A stretch of DNA of 64,000 nucleotides from JBDIVL01 sp039794405 (lineage in GTDB: Bacteria > Planctomycetota > Brocadiia > Brocadiales > Brocadiaceae). Below are positions 51,853-61,106 of the stretch, piece after piece. Position 1 is the first letter of the stretch. Every line of letters begins with the position of its first letter. The notes beneath the pieces were generated by a model. It did no database searches. It saw only the letters and a list, made by a program, of their open reading frames with translations, and was not told the origin of the DNA. The stretch covers positions 1 through 64,000 of the forward strand of contig JBDIVL010000009.1 in assembly GCA_039794405.1 (NCBI GenBank), in the 5' to 3' direction. A program made the translations under genes and the position numbers.

Positions 51853-52902
51853 TCAATTGTGGACGATGGAGCCATTTCTGAAAATTCGGGTAGTAACATT
51901 GAAACCGCACAGCATTGCTACAATATTCAGGAAAAAAACGGCAAATAAATTGTTTTTCATCCATGGGTAAATATCCGCCAAAACAAGACTTTCAATCCGG
52001 TCTTCAAGTTCTTCCTTTCTGTTTACCATGAGAATTCTTTCAGAAATAGAATCTTTCGTAACTTTTAGAACCAGAGCGTGATGAAATTGACCAAATTTTC
52101 TTTCCTCAAGATGGGCGCCGCCTCCACCTGTAATAAGATATACCGTATTCTTTATTGCAATTCTTGCATATCCATGATAGTCGCCGGCGATTACATAATC
52201 AGCTTTTAACTTTTCAATCAAAGAAATAATTTCTGATGAACCTTTAAATTCCCTTGCCTTAAAGTCAGGAGAAATCGGTGGTGGAATATGCATAAATACA
52301 AATATTTTATTGTAATTTGGCAAGTCTTTCTCTGAAATTAATTTCTCCAAAAATTGAATACTTTCCTCATTTGAGTAAGGCTTATTCAAAGTACGAAGGA
52401 CAACAAACAGGCATTTCTGGTATTCAAATGAGAAGATGCTGGGTCCGTAGACTTCTTCGAACCTTGATAAAGGGAAACTATTCATATCAACATCGTGGTT
52501 TCCAACGACAAAGAATGCCGGAAAGGGGAAGGCGAATTCAGTGGCATACTCTGATTTGAAATAGTTATGATTGCCTTCTGTACCTTTACGAACAAAATCT
52601 CCGAGAAATACAGCAAATGATAACGGTTCACTTCGCAATTCTTTGGCAATTTGTTCAAATGTCCCATGGCTTTGGGTATCACCAATAACTCCAAAACAAA
52701 ATTCGTCCTTTTGTTGCTCTTTGGCCAATATTTCCCCGACATGAGCAAAATTACCGGTTTGCTGTGGTAAATCGATATTGCCTTCGTAATTTTGTGTAAA
52801 CAAGGTGTATATTTCGAGGCCAAAAAATAGGATGATTAAAACGAGAAAAACGCTTTTCCATAAATAGTTTAACTTATGAATTACCAGGTTTATCTTTATC
52901 AT
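51853..52902 (-). CDS. Membrane-anchored metallophosphoesterase
   Basis: 349 residues. An N-terminal membrane helix (FLVLIILFFGLEIYTLF) places a calcineurin-like domain outside: FGVIGDTQSHG (Asp ligand), VFLGDFVRKG, VVGNHDVDM, FMHIPPP and YVIAGDYHGYA supply the metal ligands. A second hydrophobic segment near the C-terminus (FAVFFLNIVAMLCGF) is a possible anchor. Substrate unknown. Confidence 0.85.
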   Translation of the reverse strand: MIKINLVIHKLNYLWKSVFLVLIILFFGLEIYTLFTQNYEGNIDLPQQTGNFAHVGEILAKEQQKDEFCFGVIGDTQSHGTFEQIAKELRSEPLSFAVFLGDFVRKGTEGNHNYFKSEYATEFAFPFPAFFVVGNHDVDMNSFPLSRFEEVYGPSIFSFEYQKCLFVVLRTLNKPYSNEESIQFLEKLISEKDLPNYNKIFVFMHIPPPISPDFKAREFKGSSEIISLIEKLKADYVIAGDYHGYARIAIKNTVYLITGGGGAHLEERKFGQFHHALVLKVTKDSISERILMVNRKEELEDRIESLVLADIYPWMKNNLFAVFFLNIVAMLCGFNVTTRIFRNGSIVHN

Positions 52903-52982
52903 GCACCGTCCTTAATTTTACCATAATGTTTTCTCAGGGCTGGTTCAATCTTGAAAACGTATAGGAATTTCAAACCGTCTAT

Positions 52983-53010
52983 GTAGTGGCAAGGAGCGCC
53001 TTGCCACTAC
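52983..53010. repeat. GTAGTGGCAAGG palindrome
   Basis: 12-bp perfect stem (52983-52994 with 52999-53010) with loop AGCG, in the gap upstream of the phosphoesterase gene. Just before it is the word TATAGGAATTTCAAA, seen also at 14934 and 43140. Confidence 0.65.
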
Positions 53011-53056
53011 ACGGGTAAAAGCCACCGAAGGCTTAATCATTCTAAAGTAACTTCCC

Positions 53057-55246
53057 CTATTTTATACTCCTCATTACAGCTGCTGTACTCCGGGAATGGG
53101 TTATATCTTGTGCATAACCGCCCAGGTTAAGGTCCCGAGGACTTTCTGCTGTTAACGCATCCCAATCACTTTCCTGTATTGGCAGCGAGAGGTAAGGATA
53201 TTCTTGTACAATGTTTAAATACTTCCGATACAGTCCAACAAGGGTCTTTACGAACGGGTCTTCATAATATTGTGCTTCAATCCTCAATACCCCTATGCCT
53301 GTTCGGACAAAGGTGCCAAGATACGGTAATACGCAAATATCTCTTGCAAGCAGGATATGATTGCGGCAGTACTGATCTATTTCAATGGGCCGTATTTCTC
53401 CCCGTTCATCTTTCAGTGCATATCCCATGTATTGGCATACCTGCCTGCAATGTTCCTTTTTATGTGATTTGGAGGTTATCATGGCAGGAATGCAATGTTC
53501 CAATATCATACTACATACAGACCCGTGGACAATGCACTCTACCGGCAGTAATGCCTCACGGGATAATTGTTTTACGTGTTTATAGGAACATTCCAGGGAG
53601 GCTGTAACCCCGGAAGCACCGAGTTCCTTTAAAAACTTTAATGTCCTCACATTGAGGACATTTAACGAATATTCTCCCAAAACTTTCAAACCAAATTCTA
53701 TTGCAAGGCGCATGACACCCAGGTTATGAACCAATACGAAGTCAACACCGAGGGAGGCTGCCTGTTCAAATAACCATAGTACATTGGACATTTCTTGTTG
53801 AGTAGTTATACGGGGTGTGCCAATTCCTAAGGTTTTGCCTGCATCACGAACCCTTTTGCATGCCTCTCGATAGGTTGATTTTGTCCAGAATTGTTTTTTC
53901 AAAGGTGAAACTTCACTATGGATATAGATACGGTCTGCACCTTCATCAAGTGCTGCTTTTAACCCGCTCATCGAAGCAACTTTCACGGATAGCAGCGGGT
54001 AGGCTTCATTTCTCCGGTTTATTTCTGAATTACGAAAGGATGATGCTACTGCCTCAGCAGTTTCATTACAAAACATCTTTTCATTCTTGCCCCTGCCACA
54101 TTCATGAAGAGGGGGGATATCTCTTTCCCTCTTATATCCCCTCCCCAGGCGGGAGGATGCCAAAGGGAGGGAGATTTTTGTTTCAACCTGATACCATGTA
54201 TTTGCGGCAGCTTCTTCAAAAGGATTATGGTAGATATCTTCTTTTATCAGGGAGGTCTCTTTTGCGGCGCGGCTTAAGAAGAGGGGCTCCCGGCTGCCAG
54301 ATATATCAATCAGAGAAGCTGATCCCGGTGAAAACGCCATTGACGTTGTAAACTCACGCACCCGGTGGTTATATAATTGTTCATATTCAATTGAATTTAC
54401 AGAATAAGCAAGGGGGTTTTCAAAATAGACATCGATTGCTTTTCGATAGATACCGACTACTGTCTGCAGGAAATCGGCATGTCTCATACGTCCTTCAATT
54501 TTTAATGAACAAACTTTAGCATGGACGAGGTCTGGAATATGTCTCAGGAGGCACATATCTTTCATAGCCAATAAATACCCTGAGGGCAGATTTCCTATAG
54601 GCTGCCCTGAATTACTCTCTATGAGTGAATAGTGCCAGCGGCACGGTTTCATACACTCACCCCTGTTTGCGCTTTTGCCAAAGAGCACACCGCTCGCATA
54701 GCACTGCCCGCTTTGGCAAATACAAAGATCTCCATGAACAAAATACTCGACTTCAATCCCCGCTTTTTCTTGAATCTCTTTTACTTGTGCCAGAGAAATG
54801 TCCCGCGAGGTGACGATACGGCTTACTCCCAGATCTTTCATCATTGATGCAGATTCAATATTATGAATGTTCATCATCGTGCTGATATGAACAGGTGTTT
54901 GAATCATCATTTGCCTGATTGAGTGTAAGACACCGAGATCCTGAACGATAATGGCATCTACCTCGATTTCTTGTAAATATTGAAGAAAATGGTCCATGTC
55001 GTTCAGCTCATCGCCACAAAGCAGATTGTTTACCACGACATAAAGTTTTACCTTCCTCTCATGGGCATACCGTACAGCCTCTGCGATTTGTTCGTCTGTA
55101 AAGTGAAAATCTGACCTGTGAAGCCGCATATTGAAGCGTTTACCACCGATGTATACGGCATCGGCGCCGGCCTCTATTACGGCAGTTAATGCATCCCAGC
55201 GTCCCGCAGGTGCAAGTAATTCAATTTTCTTTTCTGATAATTTCAT
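53057..55246 (-). CDS. Peptidase U32-family protein (two-domain; RlhA/TrhP/UbiU-like)
   Basis: 729 residues. N-terminal U32 domain (IELLAPAGRWDALTAVIEAG, ADAVYIGGKRFNMR, HISTMMNIHNIES, VEYFVHGDLCICQSGQCYAS, NRGECMKPCRW), a middle DUF3656-like region, and a second TIM-barrel-like half (LKAALDEGADRIYIHSEV, LGEYSLNVLNVRTLKFLKEL, VECIVHGSVCSMILEHC) with its own Cys set. Modern U32 members are mostly iron-sulphur RNA- or quinone-hydroxylation enzymes, not peptidases; the Cys pattern fits that. AAGGAAA precedes the ATG. Confidence 0.85.
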   Translation of the reverse strand: MKLSEKKIELLAPAGRWDALTAVIEAGADAVYIGGKRFNMRLHRSDFHFTDEQIAEAVRYAHERKVKLYVVVNNLLCGDELNDMDHFLQYLQEIEVDAIIVQDLGVLHSIRQMMIQTPVHISTMMNIHNIESASMMKDLGVSRIVTSRDISLAQVKEIQEKAGIEVEYFVHGDLCICQSGQCYASGVLFGKSANRGECMKPCRWHYSLIESNSGQPIGNLPSGYLLAMKDMCLLRHIPDLVHAKVCSLKIEGRMRHADFLQTVVGIYRKAIDVYFENPLAYSVNSIEYEQLYNHRVREFTTSMAFSPGSASLIDISGSREPLFLSRAAKETSLIKEDIYHNPFEEAAANTWYQVETKISLPLASSRLGRGYKRERDIPPLHECGRGKNEKMFCNETAEAVASSFRNSEINRRNEAYPLLSVKVASMSGLKAALDEGADRIYIHSEVSPLKKQFWTKSTYREACKRVRDAGKTLGIGTPRITTQQEMSNVLWLFEQAASLGVDFVLVHNLGVMRLAIEFGLKVLGEYSLNVLNVRTLKFLKELGASGVTASLECSYKHVKQLSREALLPVECIVHGSVCSMILEHCIPAMITSKSHKKEHCRQVCQYMGYALKDERGEIRPIEIDQYCRNHILLARDICVLPYLGTFVRTGIGVLRIEAQYYEDPFVKTLVGLYRKYLNIVQEYPYLSLPIQESDWDALTAESPRDLNLGGYAQDITHSRSTAAVMRSIK

Positions 55247-55260
55247 AGTTTTTCCTTATT

Positions 55261-56511
55261 TTAATAAACACCCGGTCTTACTCTTTCTCCTAATTCCGGT
55301 AATAACGATGGATTCCTGATGCCATCCTGGTATACACCAAGTAATTGAGTTTTTTCTGTTGGTGCAATCCGGATAGCCTCGTCCCTTTCAAACATATTTG
55401 GAATAAAGAAGGACTCGTCGAACCGGTGACATACAACTTGTCCTTTTTCCCCATATTCAACGATCTGTGAAAGACGATGTTTGACGGGCTGGATGCCGTC
55501 TTTTGCCGAAATGACCTGCAGCAACAAACGAGGCCCCGGGGGATAGTAATCCAGATCAAAATCCGAAGATTCAACAATTTCCATACAGAGGCCGAACAAG
55601 GTGTTCCCATAGCCGGAAATATGAGTGGCGTTAGGGAAATGCTCTGTTTTAAACCTCTTCAGCTGTTCTTTTTCAAGGGCAATTCCGCCGTAATGAATTC
55701 CCAGGATTTGCATTCTTTGTTCTCTGTTCATCTCCTCTGCCAGTTTCATGAGGAGGGGTGGTGTCGAGAAAATTACCTCAATATGCTGCCGTTTTACTAA
55801 ATCCAGCGCCTGTTCAATAATGTGGCTGATATATCTTTTGTACCCAAGAGAATCAGGCTTAAGCTTTTTTATCCAACGTGGGTCCATGTCAATGGAAAAT
55901 GGATCCATACTACCCATACTCCTTGCTACGGGACCGACAGCCTTGCCAATAATGTGAGGGCCACCCGGGCCTACCCACAGCCAATTCGCACTTCTGGGGA
56001 AATTCCTGTGTACGGCAACATACCGGAACCACTCAACGAAGGTGATATGGAATTCATTTTTCAGATAAGCCGTGACCTTGGGAAGCCCTGTTGTCCCTGC
56101 AGTTTCTCCTAATATCAGATCCTCTTTGTTCTCCAGGTACATTTTCGGAATAAAGTATTCTATTGGATATTGCCGAAGGTCTTCTTCCTCCATTGGTCCC
56201 AGGAGAGAGAGGTCATCCGGAGAAGATATATCTCTCCTTGCATTGATTCCTAACCTCTTTTCTTTTTGGAGCCAGTATCGTGCACCAAAAACCGGATCAA
56301 AATGGATTGATATTATATGCTGCAGCCACGCATCAACAGACATGCCGTACCACCTGGCATTATGAAGATTTGGCAAAGCTGGATAGCGGTCTAATGTGGT
56401 GTACTCATGCGCCGTGAAAAGATTACTGTCTATTGTAGTACTGTAGTTATTGTTTTTTATGCAGGTATGTCTCATAAAGTTCACGAAATATAAGAGATTC
56501 TCCAGTCTCAA
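55261..56511 (-). CDS. Phenylacetate-CoA-ligase-like acyl-adenylating enzyme
   Basis: 416 residues, PaaK-like size. Seen: the P-loop GETAGTTGLPKV, FGARYWLQKEKRLG at the N-terminal part, ISGYGNTLFGLCMEI in the A5-like position, and FERDEAIRI near the A7-like region. It probably activates a carboxylic acid with ATP for CoA or a carrier. It starts inside the stop of the RND gene (four-base overlap) and is followed by the U32 gene, so a joint operon. Confidence 0.75.
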   Translation of the reverse strand: MRLENLLYFVNFMRHTCIKNNNYSTTIDSNLFTAHEYTTLDRYPALPNLHNARWYGMSVDAWLQHIISIHFDPVFGARYWLQKEKRLGINARRDISSPDDLSLLGPMEEEDLRQYPIEYFIPKMYLENKEDLILGETAGTTGLPKVTAYLKNEFHITFVEWFRYVAVHRNFPRSANWLWVGPGGPHIIGKAVGPVARSMGSMDPFSIDMDPRWIKKLKPDSLGYKRYISHIIEQALDLVKRQHIEVIFSTPPLLMKLAEEMNREQRMQILGIHYGGIALEKEQLKRFKTEHFPNATHISGYGNTLFGLCMEIVESSDFDLDYYPPGPRLLLQVISAKDGIQPVKHRLSQIVEYGEKGQVVCHRFDESFFIPNMFERDEAIRIAPTEKTQLLGVYQDGIRNPSLLPELGERVRPGVY

Positions 56512-58922
56512 AATTTTGGTTTAAAGAGCATCAAGCAGCTAGGCGATATGAACAAATCTGATAGAATAGCATTTACTAATGTAACACTGGTTAGTATGCC
56601 GAAATACTGTATGGGCTTAAAGCTTGAGAAGGAAAAGACGATAAACCCACATGCGGCTGACAAAGAAGTAAACAGAGCCGTTTTACCTACTCCTTGTAGT
56701 GTCCTTTGTATCGCTTCTGTATAATCTCCGTCAACAGACAACTCCTTTTTAAAGCGGTAAAATATATGAATCGTATTATCAACAGAAATCCCCAGGGCAA
56801 TACTGGCGATCATAATAGTGGCCGCATCAAGTCTCATACCGTTAAAGCCCATCAATCCCAGTGTTATCGTAATTGGCAGCAGATTGGGAATAATACTGAT
56901 AAGTCCGATCTTTACCGATCTTAAGGCGATTGCAGTTGAAAGAAATGTTAGCAAAAAGGCTAGAGAAAACGACCATATCTCGCTCCAAAGGATATTTTCC
57001 TGAACGTTAATCAAAAGCGGGACAATTCCCGTAATGTGCCATGATAAGACGGTTGTGTTGAGATGTTTGCGAATATATTCTTTTATTGACCTTATAATTG
57101 TTTGATAACGGTTTGATCCTACCTGTTTCATGCGTACCGATACCCTCGCATTGGTATGGTCTTTTGTATACAGACAATCAATATGTTTATTACCGTAGAG
57201 AGAAGCCAATTTCACATAATCCATGGCTTCATTCTCGGTGGCTGGGATAGAGGAATATGGTGTCCTGTTGCCTTTCATGCCCTGATGGAGGTTCTGGATA
57301 TAGTTTGCTGCCGAGACCGAGGTGGTTACCTCAGGTATACCATGAAGATATCTTTGAAGGGAAATTATATTATTCAATATATCCGGCTGAAATACGCTGA
57401 TGCCGTTTGTTGTTTCAGCAACGATCTCAACGGGCAATAATCCCATGAGGTTCCTCTCGATATAATGATTATCTTTTGCTATTTGGCTGTTTTTTTGAAA
57501 AGAGGCCATAATATCGGATTCTATCTGGATTTTTGAGATACCCCATGAGGAGATTATTCCCGCAACAAATCCGGATACAAGGATGAGGTTCTTGTATTTT
57601 ATGACAAAACGGCTCAGCCAGAAAAGGCAGGCATCAAAACCTTGTTCTTTGCCCCATCTTTTCTTGAAATTATTATTTTTAAATACTACATTACTTTCTT
57701 CTTTTTTATTTAAAGTTTTTCCAGAATAAATCGACATCTGGAACGGTATAAAAGAAAGGAGTACAGGGATAAGTATCATGCTGATAATAAAGGTAAGCGC
57801 TGCGCAGACACTCATAAATAAACCTGTAGTAAAAACAGGAGGGATGCTACTGGTGGCTAGTGAAATGAATCCAATTATTGTTGTAATGGTAGTCATAAGA
57901 ATGGGTATGCCGATGTGCTGTACCGTACGGCAGATGGCATCTTCATTATTGAGAGAGAAATTGCGCTCCTCGTAGTAGTGATTCATAAAATGGATTGAGG
58001 TAGAAAGGGAGATAATGAAGGTAAGAGGAAGCAGCATGTTTGAAATCATGTTCATCATCTGTCCGCAGATTACGAAACAGCCGGTAATCCATATGATACA
58101 AACTCCAACTACCGAGACAGGAATAAGTACCCCGGCTATCTTTCTGTACAAACATCCCAGCACAATTATTGATATTATGAACATGCACGGTGTAAACCAG
58201 GCCATATCTTGTTTTGACATACGGTCAAGTTCAGCATTAACTACAGAAGGCCCTGCCAGATGATATCTGCCTCTTCTCATGGTATTCGTGTCAGTTGCAG
58301 CGATCTCATTGAGAACCTTTCTGACCTCTGACACCAATCGTTTCCTTGACTCCGGGCCTATGCACTTCACCGTTGCTAGAATGGCTGTGGTCTTGCCATT
58401 TTTTGAAATAATGGTATCTTGATACACCGGATCGGTAAGTGTTTGCCTTTTAAAAACGTTCATAAGAGGTCGCTTTTGATTTGATCGGACTGCCTCCCGA
58501 AAAGGGGGAGAGACAATTTTGTGTTTGAATGCATCGGCTAACGATACTACACCAACGATACCATCAATCCTTTTCAACTTTTCTGCTAGCGTGTTGATCT
58601 GCTGGATACGGTCTTTTGTAAATAGATTGGCTGCGCTGAAGGCAATGACCAAAAATTCCTCATCTCCAAATTTTTTTAAGAAGGCCCTGTAATAGTTCAG
58701 ATCGTTATCGTGTTTCGAAAGCCAGATTTCTATGGAATTGTCGGTTCTCATTTTCCTGGCATAGTATCCCCCAAAAACCGTTACGATGGTTATGCATGTC
58801 AAAATGAGTATTTTATATTTGAGGAGAATTCGAATATAATTTTTCAAGATTAAAACCCTTAAGCCGCAGTAAGAAGAATCATGTGCTGCCAACGGAAAAA
58901 AAGCAAATAGCCATATTAACAT
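56508..58922 (-). CDS. RND-superfamily exporter (MMPL/HpnN-like)
   Basis: 804 residues. Twelve membrane helices in two halves, each with one leading helix, a large periplasmic loop and five helices (e.g. CMFIISIIVLGCLYRKIAGV, MTTITTIIGFISLATSSIPP; second half WSFSLAFLLTFLSTAIAL, IASIALGISVDNTIHIFYRF). This is the SSD/MMPL lay-out used for lipid or hopanoid export rather than the HAE drug pump. Start: ATG 58922 is listed, but TTG 58847 with AAGGG upstream and a shorter N-terminus is a credible alternative. Coupled to the acyl-ligase-like gene by a four-base overlap, which suggests the cargo is a lipid. Confidence 0.82.
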   Translation of the reverse strand: MLIWLFAFFPLAAHDSSYCGLRVLILKNYIRILLKYKILILTCITIVTVFGGYYARKMRTDNSIEIWLSKHDNDLNYYRAFLKKFGDEEFLVIAFSAANLFTKDRIQQINTLAEKLKRIDGIVGVVSLADAFKHKIVSPPFREAVRSNQKRPLMNVFKRQTLTDPVYQDTIISKNGKTTAILATVKCIGPESRKRLVSEVRKVLNEIAATDTNTMRRGRYHLAGPSVVNAELDRMSKQDMAWFTPCMFIISIIVLGCLYRKIAGVLIPVSVVGVCIIWITGCFVICGQMMNMISNMLLPLTFIISLSTSIHFMNHYYEERNFSLNNEDAICRTVQHIGIPILMTTITTIIGFISLATSSIPPVFTTGLFMSVCAALTFIISMILIPVLLSFIPFQMSIYSGKTLNKKEESNVVFKNNNFKKRWGKEQGFDACLFWLSRFVIKYKNLILVSGFVAGIISSWGISKIQIESDIMASFQKNSQIAKDNHYIERNLMGLLPVEIVAETTNGISVFQPDILNNIISLQRYLHGIPEVTTSVSAANYIQNLHQGMKGNRTPYSSIPATENEAMDYVKLASLYGNKHIDCLYTKDHTNARVSVRMKQVGSNRYQTIIRSIKEYIRKHLNTTVLSWHITGIVPLLINVQENILWSEIWSFSLAFLLTFLSTAIALRSVKIGLISIIPNLLPITITLGLMGFNGMRLDAATIMIASIALGISVDNTIHIFYRFKKELSVDGDYTEAIQRTLQGVGKTALFTSLSAACGFIVFSFSSFKPIQYFGILTSVTLVNAILSDLFISPSCLMLFKPKF

Positions 58923-59040
58923 AGATTAAATTAAGCATCCGGCCACTTTTTATAACATCTATGTAGGGATGAACCTTGTGTTCGCCCAAACGGGAAATAG
59001 ACAGAAACGTTTTGAATCGTGCAAGGCAAGGGAGAACACA

Positions 59041-59071
59041 TGTAGGGGCGGGTTTAAAATCTGCCCCTACA
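59041..59071. repeat. TGTAGGGGCGGGTTT palindrome
   Basis: TGTAGGGGC and GCCCCTACA arms (59041-59049 with 59063-59071) with GGGTTT/AAATC between: a widespread dispersed palindrome, in the gap downstream of the Reeler-like gene. Confidence 0.6.
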
Positions 59072-59119
59072 ACAGGATATTGAAATTCCTGTACGATTGA
59101 ATCATTCATTGGTAACAGT

Positions 59120-59710
59120 TTACTGTGTGGAAGTCTTATCCTGAATCTCAGTAGTTGCTGTGTATATATAATCTTGAGTAGCTGTACTATTGCCGTCTGC
59201 CTCGCTTCCCGCTGCGTAAAATGTTACCGTACCTGAGGTATCTTTCGATGGTTTCCATTTGAACAGCCAGCTCTTCTTTTTCATACCCTTAAAAGTATGC
59301 TCTATATACTTTCCTTTGTCTGATTTCTCAAGTTCCCGGTAGTCATTTGGTAAGATAACCTGAGTAGTGTTCCCAATTTTTTTAAACGTCCCGACCCTGT
59401 TACCGTCACCATCAAGCGCTGTCATTTGGAAACCATGCGATTTCCCGCTGGTATTGCTGAAAGAAACCTTTATTTTTACATCTTTACCAGGGGTATATAG
59501 AGTTGGCGAGGTAATTGAGAATTTTGCATTTCCCGAATTGACGGTAAAAGTATCATGGCAATCATCCGTGTCGCACGTGCCGTTATCATTTGGTGCGCCT
59601 GTTCGATAGGCAGGCGGACCGCTGGACCATGCAAGTACGGTATTCGTAAGCAGACAATACAGGATAATATTTGGTACAAAACAAAAAGTAATTTTCCTCA
59701 AAGTTTTCAT
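59120..59710 (-). CDS. Secreted Reeler-/choice-of-anchor-V-like domain protein with a CX4CH motif
   Basis: 196 residues with AGGAG upstream of the ATG and a signal peptide ending NTVLAWSS. Shape: SGPPAYRTGAPNDNG, then CDTDDCH (CX4CH), then a beta-sandwich (YTPGKDVKIKVSFSNTSGKS, GFQMTALD, SGTVTFYAAG). In the choice-of-anchor V family the same place has a CxxCH, with a single haem c likely attached. Here the gap is expanded to four residues. Alone in its group, periplasmic. Confidence 0.75.
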   Translation of the reverse strand: MKTLRKITFCFVPNIILYCLLTNTVLAWSSGPPAYRTGAPNDNGTCDTDDCHDTFTVNSGNAKFSITSPTLYTPGKDVKIKVSFSNTSGKSHGFQMTALDGDGNRVGTFKKIGNTTQVILPNDYRELEKSDKGKYIEHTFKGMKKKSWLFKWKPSKDTSGTVTFYAAGSEADGNSTATQDYIYTATTEIQDKTSTQ

Positions 59711-59758
59711 GAAATCGCTCCTGCCTTATAAAGTTCTTGACGTTTGGAATTTCAAACT

Positions 59759-59856
59759 GGGTGGCACTGACAAACTTTGTTTGTCAGTGTTTTCTATTCC
59801 ATATCCATGTATGTACTCAAACAAGCACGGACAAACCAGTTTGTCCGTGCCACCCG
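59759..59856. repeat. Composite palindrome with GGGTGGCAC ends
   Basis: Two hairpins: CACTGACAAAC/GTTTGTCAGTG (59765-59775, 59779-59789) and GCACGGACAAAC/GTTTGTCCGTGC (59825-59836, 59839-59850). The outer ends GGGTGGCA and TGCCACCC are also inverted, so the whole 98-bp block is a paired unit related to the single copy at 42942-42969. Confidence 0.6.
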
Positions 59857-59907
59857 ATCTCAATGGTATCGCAATACCTTAAATTCCCCTCCTCTAACTT
59901 GTGGGTA

Positions 59908-59932
59908 AAGATGAGGGCAATGCCCACCCTAC
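59908..59932. repeat. GGGCAATGCCCACCCTAC dispersed repeat
   Basis: Shares GGGCAATGCCCACCCTAC with the palindrome at 49708-49728. Confidence 0.55.
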
Positions 59933-59968
59933 ATGAGTTAAGAAAAAAGTGCAGTTACAAAAAATCTG

Positions 59969-60541
59969 TTATTTCCCATGGCAGTACGTACAGCTTTCCT
60001 GTCGGATAACAATTTTCTGGGCTGTCAGACCGCTTTTCCCGGTTTTTACATACACATCCACACTGACTCCTGAACGAAATTTATCAAAAGGTATTGATCT
60101 GCTACTCATGGTAATGCCAGAAATGCTCCCTGCATCTATATCCTGTCCACCAATACGGAACGTTTTTTTAGAAGTACTTACATTTTTTGTTTTTCCAGTA
60201 ATCATACCATCGTAATCCTTTAACTTTACCGGGTCTTTAATCCTTTTTGCCATAAAAGGACGAGAACGCCTGGCGTTGCCTTCAATTTTCACAATATCAC
60301 CTTCCTCAATATCGGTCAGTGTTGCGTTATCTACTCCCTTCTTCCTTATTTTTGAATTACTCGCATCAATCTCCACGAGATCTTTTAATATCATGAGCGA
60401 GCTGCTGGCATCATCGATGCTGCTTACCTTTCCTATAATGATCTCCTTTGCAAAAATATCTGCCGGGAAGGCAACTCCCGCTATAAATGTACCTATAATC
60501 AATGACCATGCTATAAAATGTTTCTTTCCACGTTTAAACAT
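59969..60541 (-). CDS. Secreted DUF5666-like protein with a C-terminal haem c motif
   Basis: 190 residues, GGAGG upstream, signal peptide ending FPADIFAKE. Two OB-like units (GKVSSIDDASSSLMILKDLV and GMITGKTKNVSTSKKTFRIG) are of the DUF5666 type. The last nine residues are ESCTYCHGK, a canonical CxxCH at the extreme C-terminus, so a single haem c could be attached to the tail. Periplasmic. It lies next to the Reeler-like protein, another single-haem candidate. Confidence 0.7.
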   Translation of the reverse strand: MFKRGKKHFIAWSLIIGTFIAGVAFPADIFAKEIIIGKVSSIDDASSSLMILKDLVEIDASNSKIRKKGVDNATLTDIEEGDIVKIEGNARRSRPFMAKRIKDPVKLKDYDGMITGKTKNVSTSKKTFRIGGQDIDAGSISGITMSSRSIPFDKFRSGVSVDVYVKTGKSGLTAQKIVIRQESCTYCHGK

Positions 60542-60578
60542 GCAGCCTCCTGTTCTTTAAAGAAAATCTTTAGTAATA

Positions 60579-60944
60579 TTACAGATAATTAACAAGGATA
60601 TTCATTTTTAACGCCAAGATAAGATCGCCTTTTATATTAACCTTTCCCTGGAAAAACGCTTGTTGAGGTGTTATCTCACGTTTGATAATTGATAGAAACG
60701 TGGCGCTGTTCAGGACAAAGGTACAAGTAGGTTTCTCATATATCTCCTTTGTGACCTCCTTTACGAGACCGTTCTCTATTACTACATCCCATATCCCATT
60801 TCCGTTATCTGATATCTCAAACTGGATAACGGCATTCAGAGTATGTAGTTTGGGAATAGGGGATTTGTTTACCCTATCCTTTAACAACCGGTTGAAGTAA
60901 TCAGAATGGGTTATATTTTCCGGAATTACCGGTCTTTCATCCAT
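60579..60944 (-). CDS. SCP2 sterol-binding-domain protein
   Basis: 121 residues. The second half reads IQFEISDNGNGIWDVVIENG, CTFVLNSATFLSIIKREITP and QQAFFQGKVNIKGDLILALK, which is the SCP-2 lipid-binding pattern (FxxGKlxixGdxxla). It binds a hydrophobic ligand such as a fatty acyl or isoprenoid. Cytosolic. Neighbours suggest a lipid pathway. Confidence 0.88.
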   Translation of the reverse strand: MDERPVIPENITHSDYFNRLLKDRVNKSPIPKLHTLNAVIQFEISDNGNGIWDVVIENGLVKEVTKEIYEKPTCTFVLNSATFLSIIKREITPQQAFFQGKVNIKGDLILALKMNILVNYL

Positions 60945-61106
60945 TTCCTCATAAACTCCTAATCGGAATTTGTTTGTATCTATACAATGGCATCATTTGC
61001 TTTTTGTTTCTTGTTTTATGGAGAACCTTTAGCCAGGCAGGTAGGCATCATCTACCAAAAATTGAACAATCGGCATATAGCCTGATTTTTGCAGGCGATG
61101 CCCGCT

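Noticed and set aside
58879..59109. 76-codon minus-strand frame next to the RND gene
   Set aside because: It consists of a dispersed GTAGGGGCGGG palindrome and overlaps the N-terminus of the exporter; no coding features.
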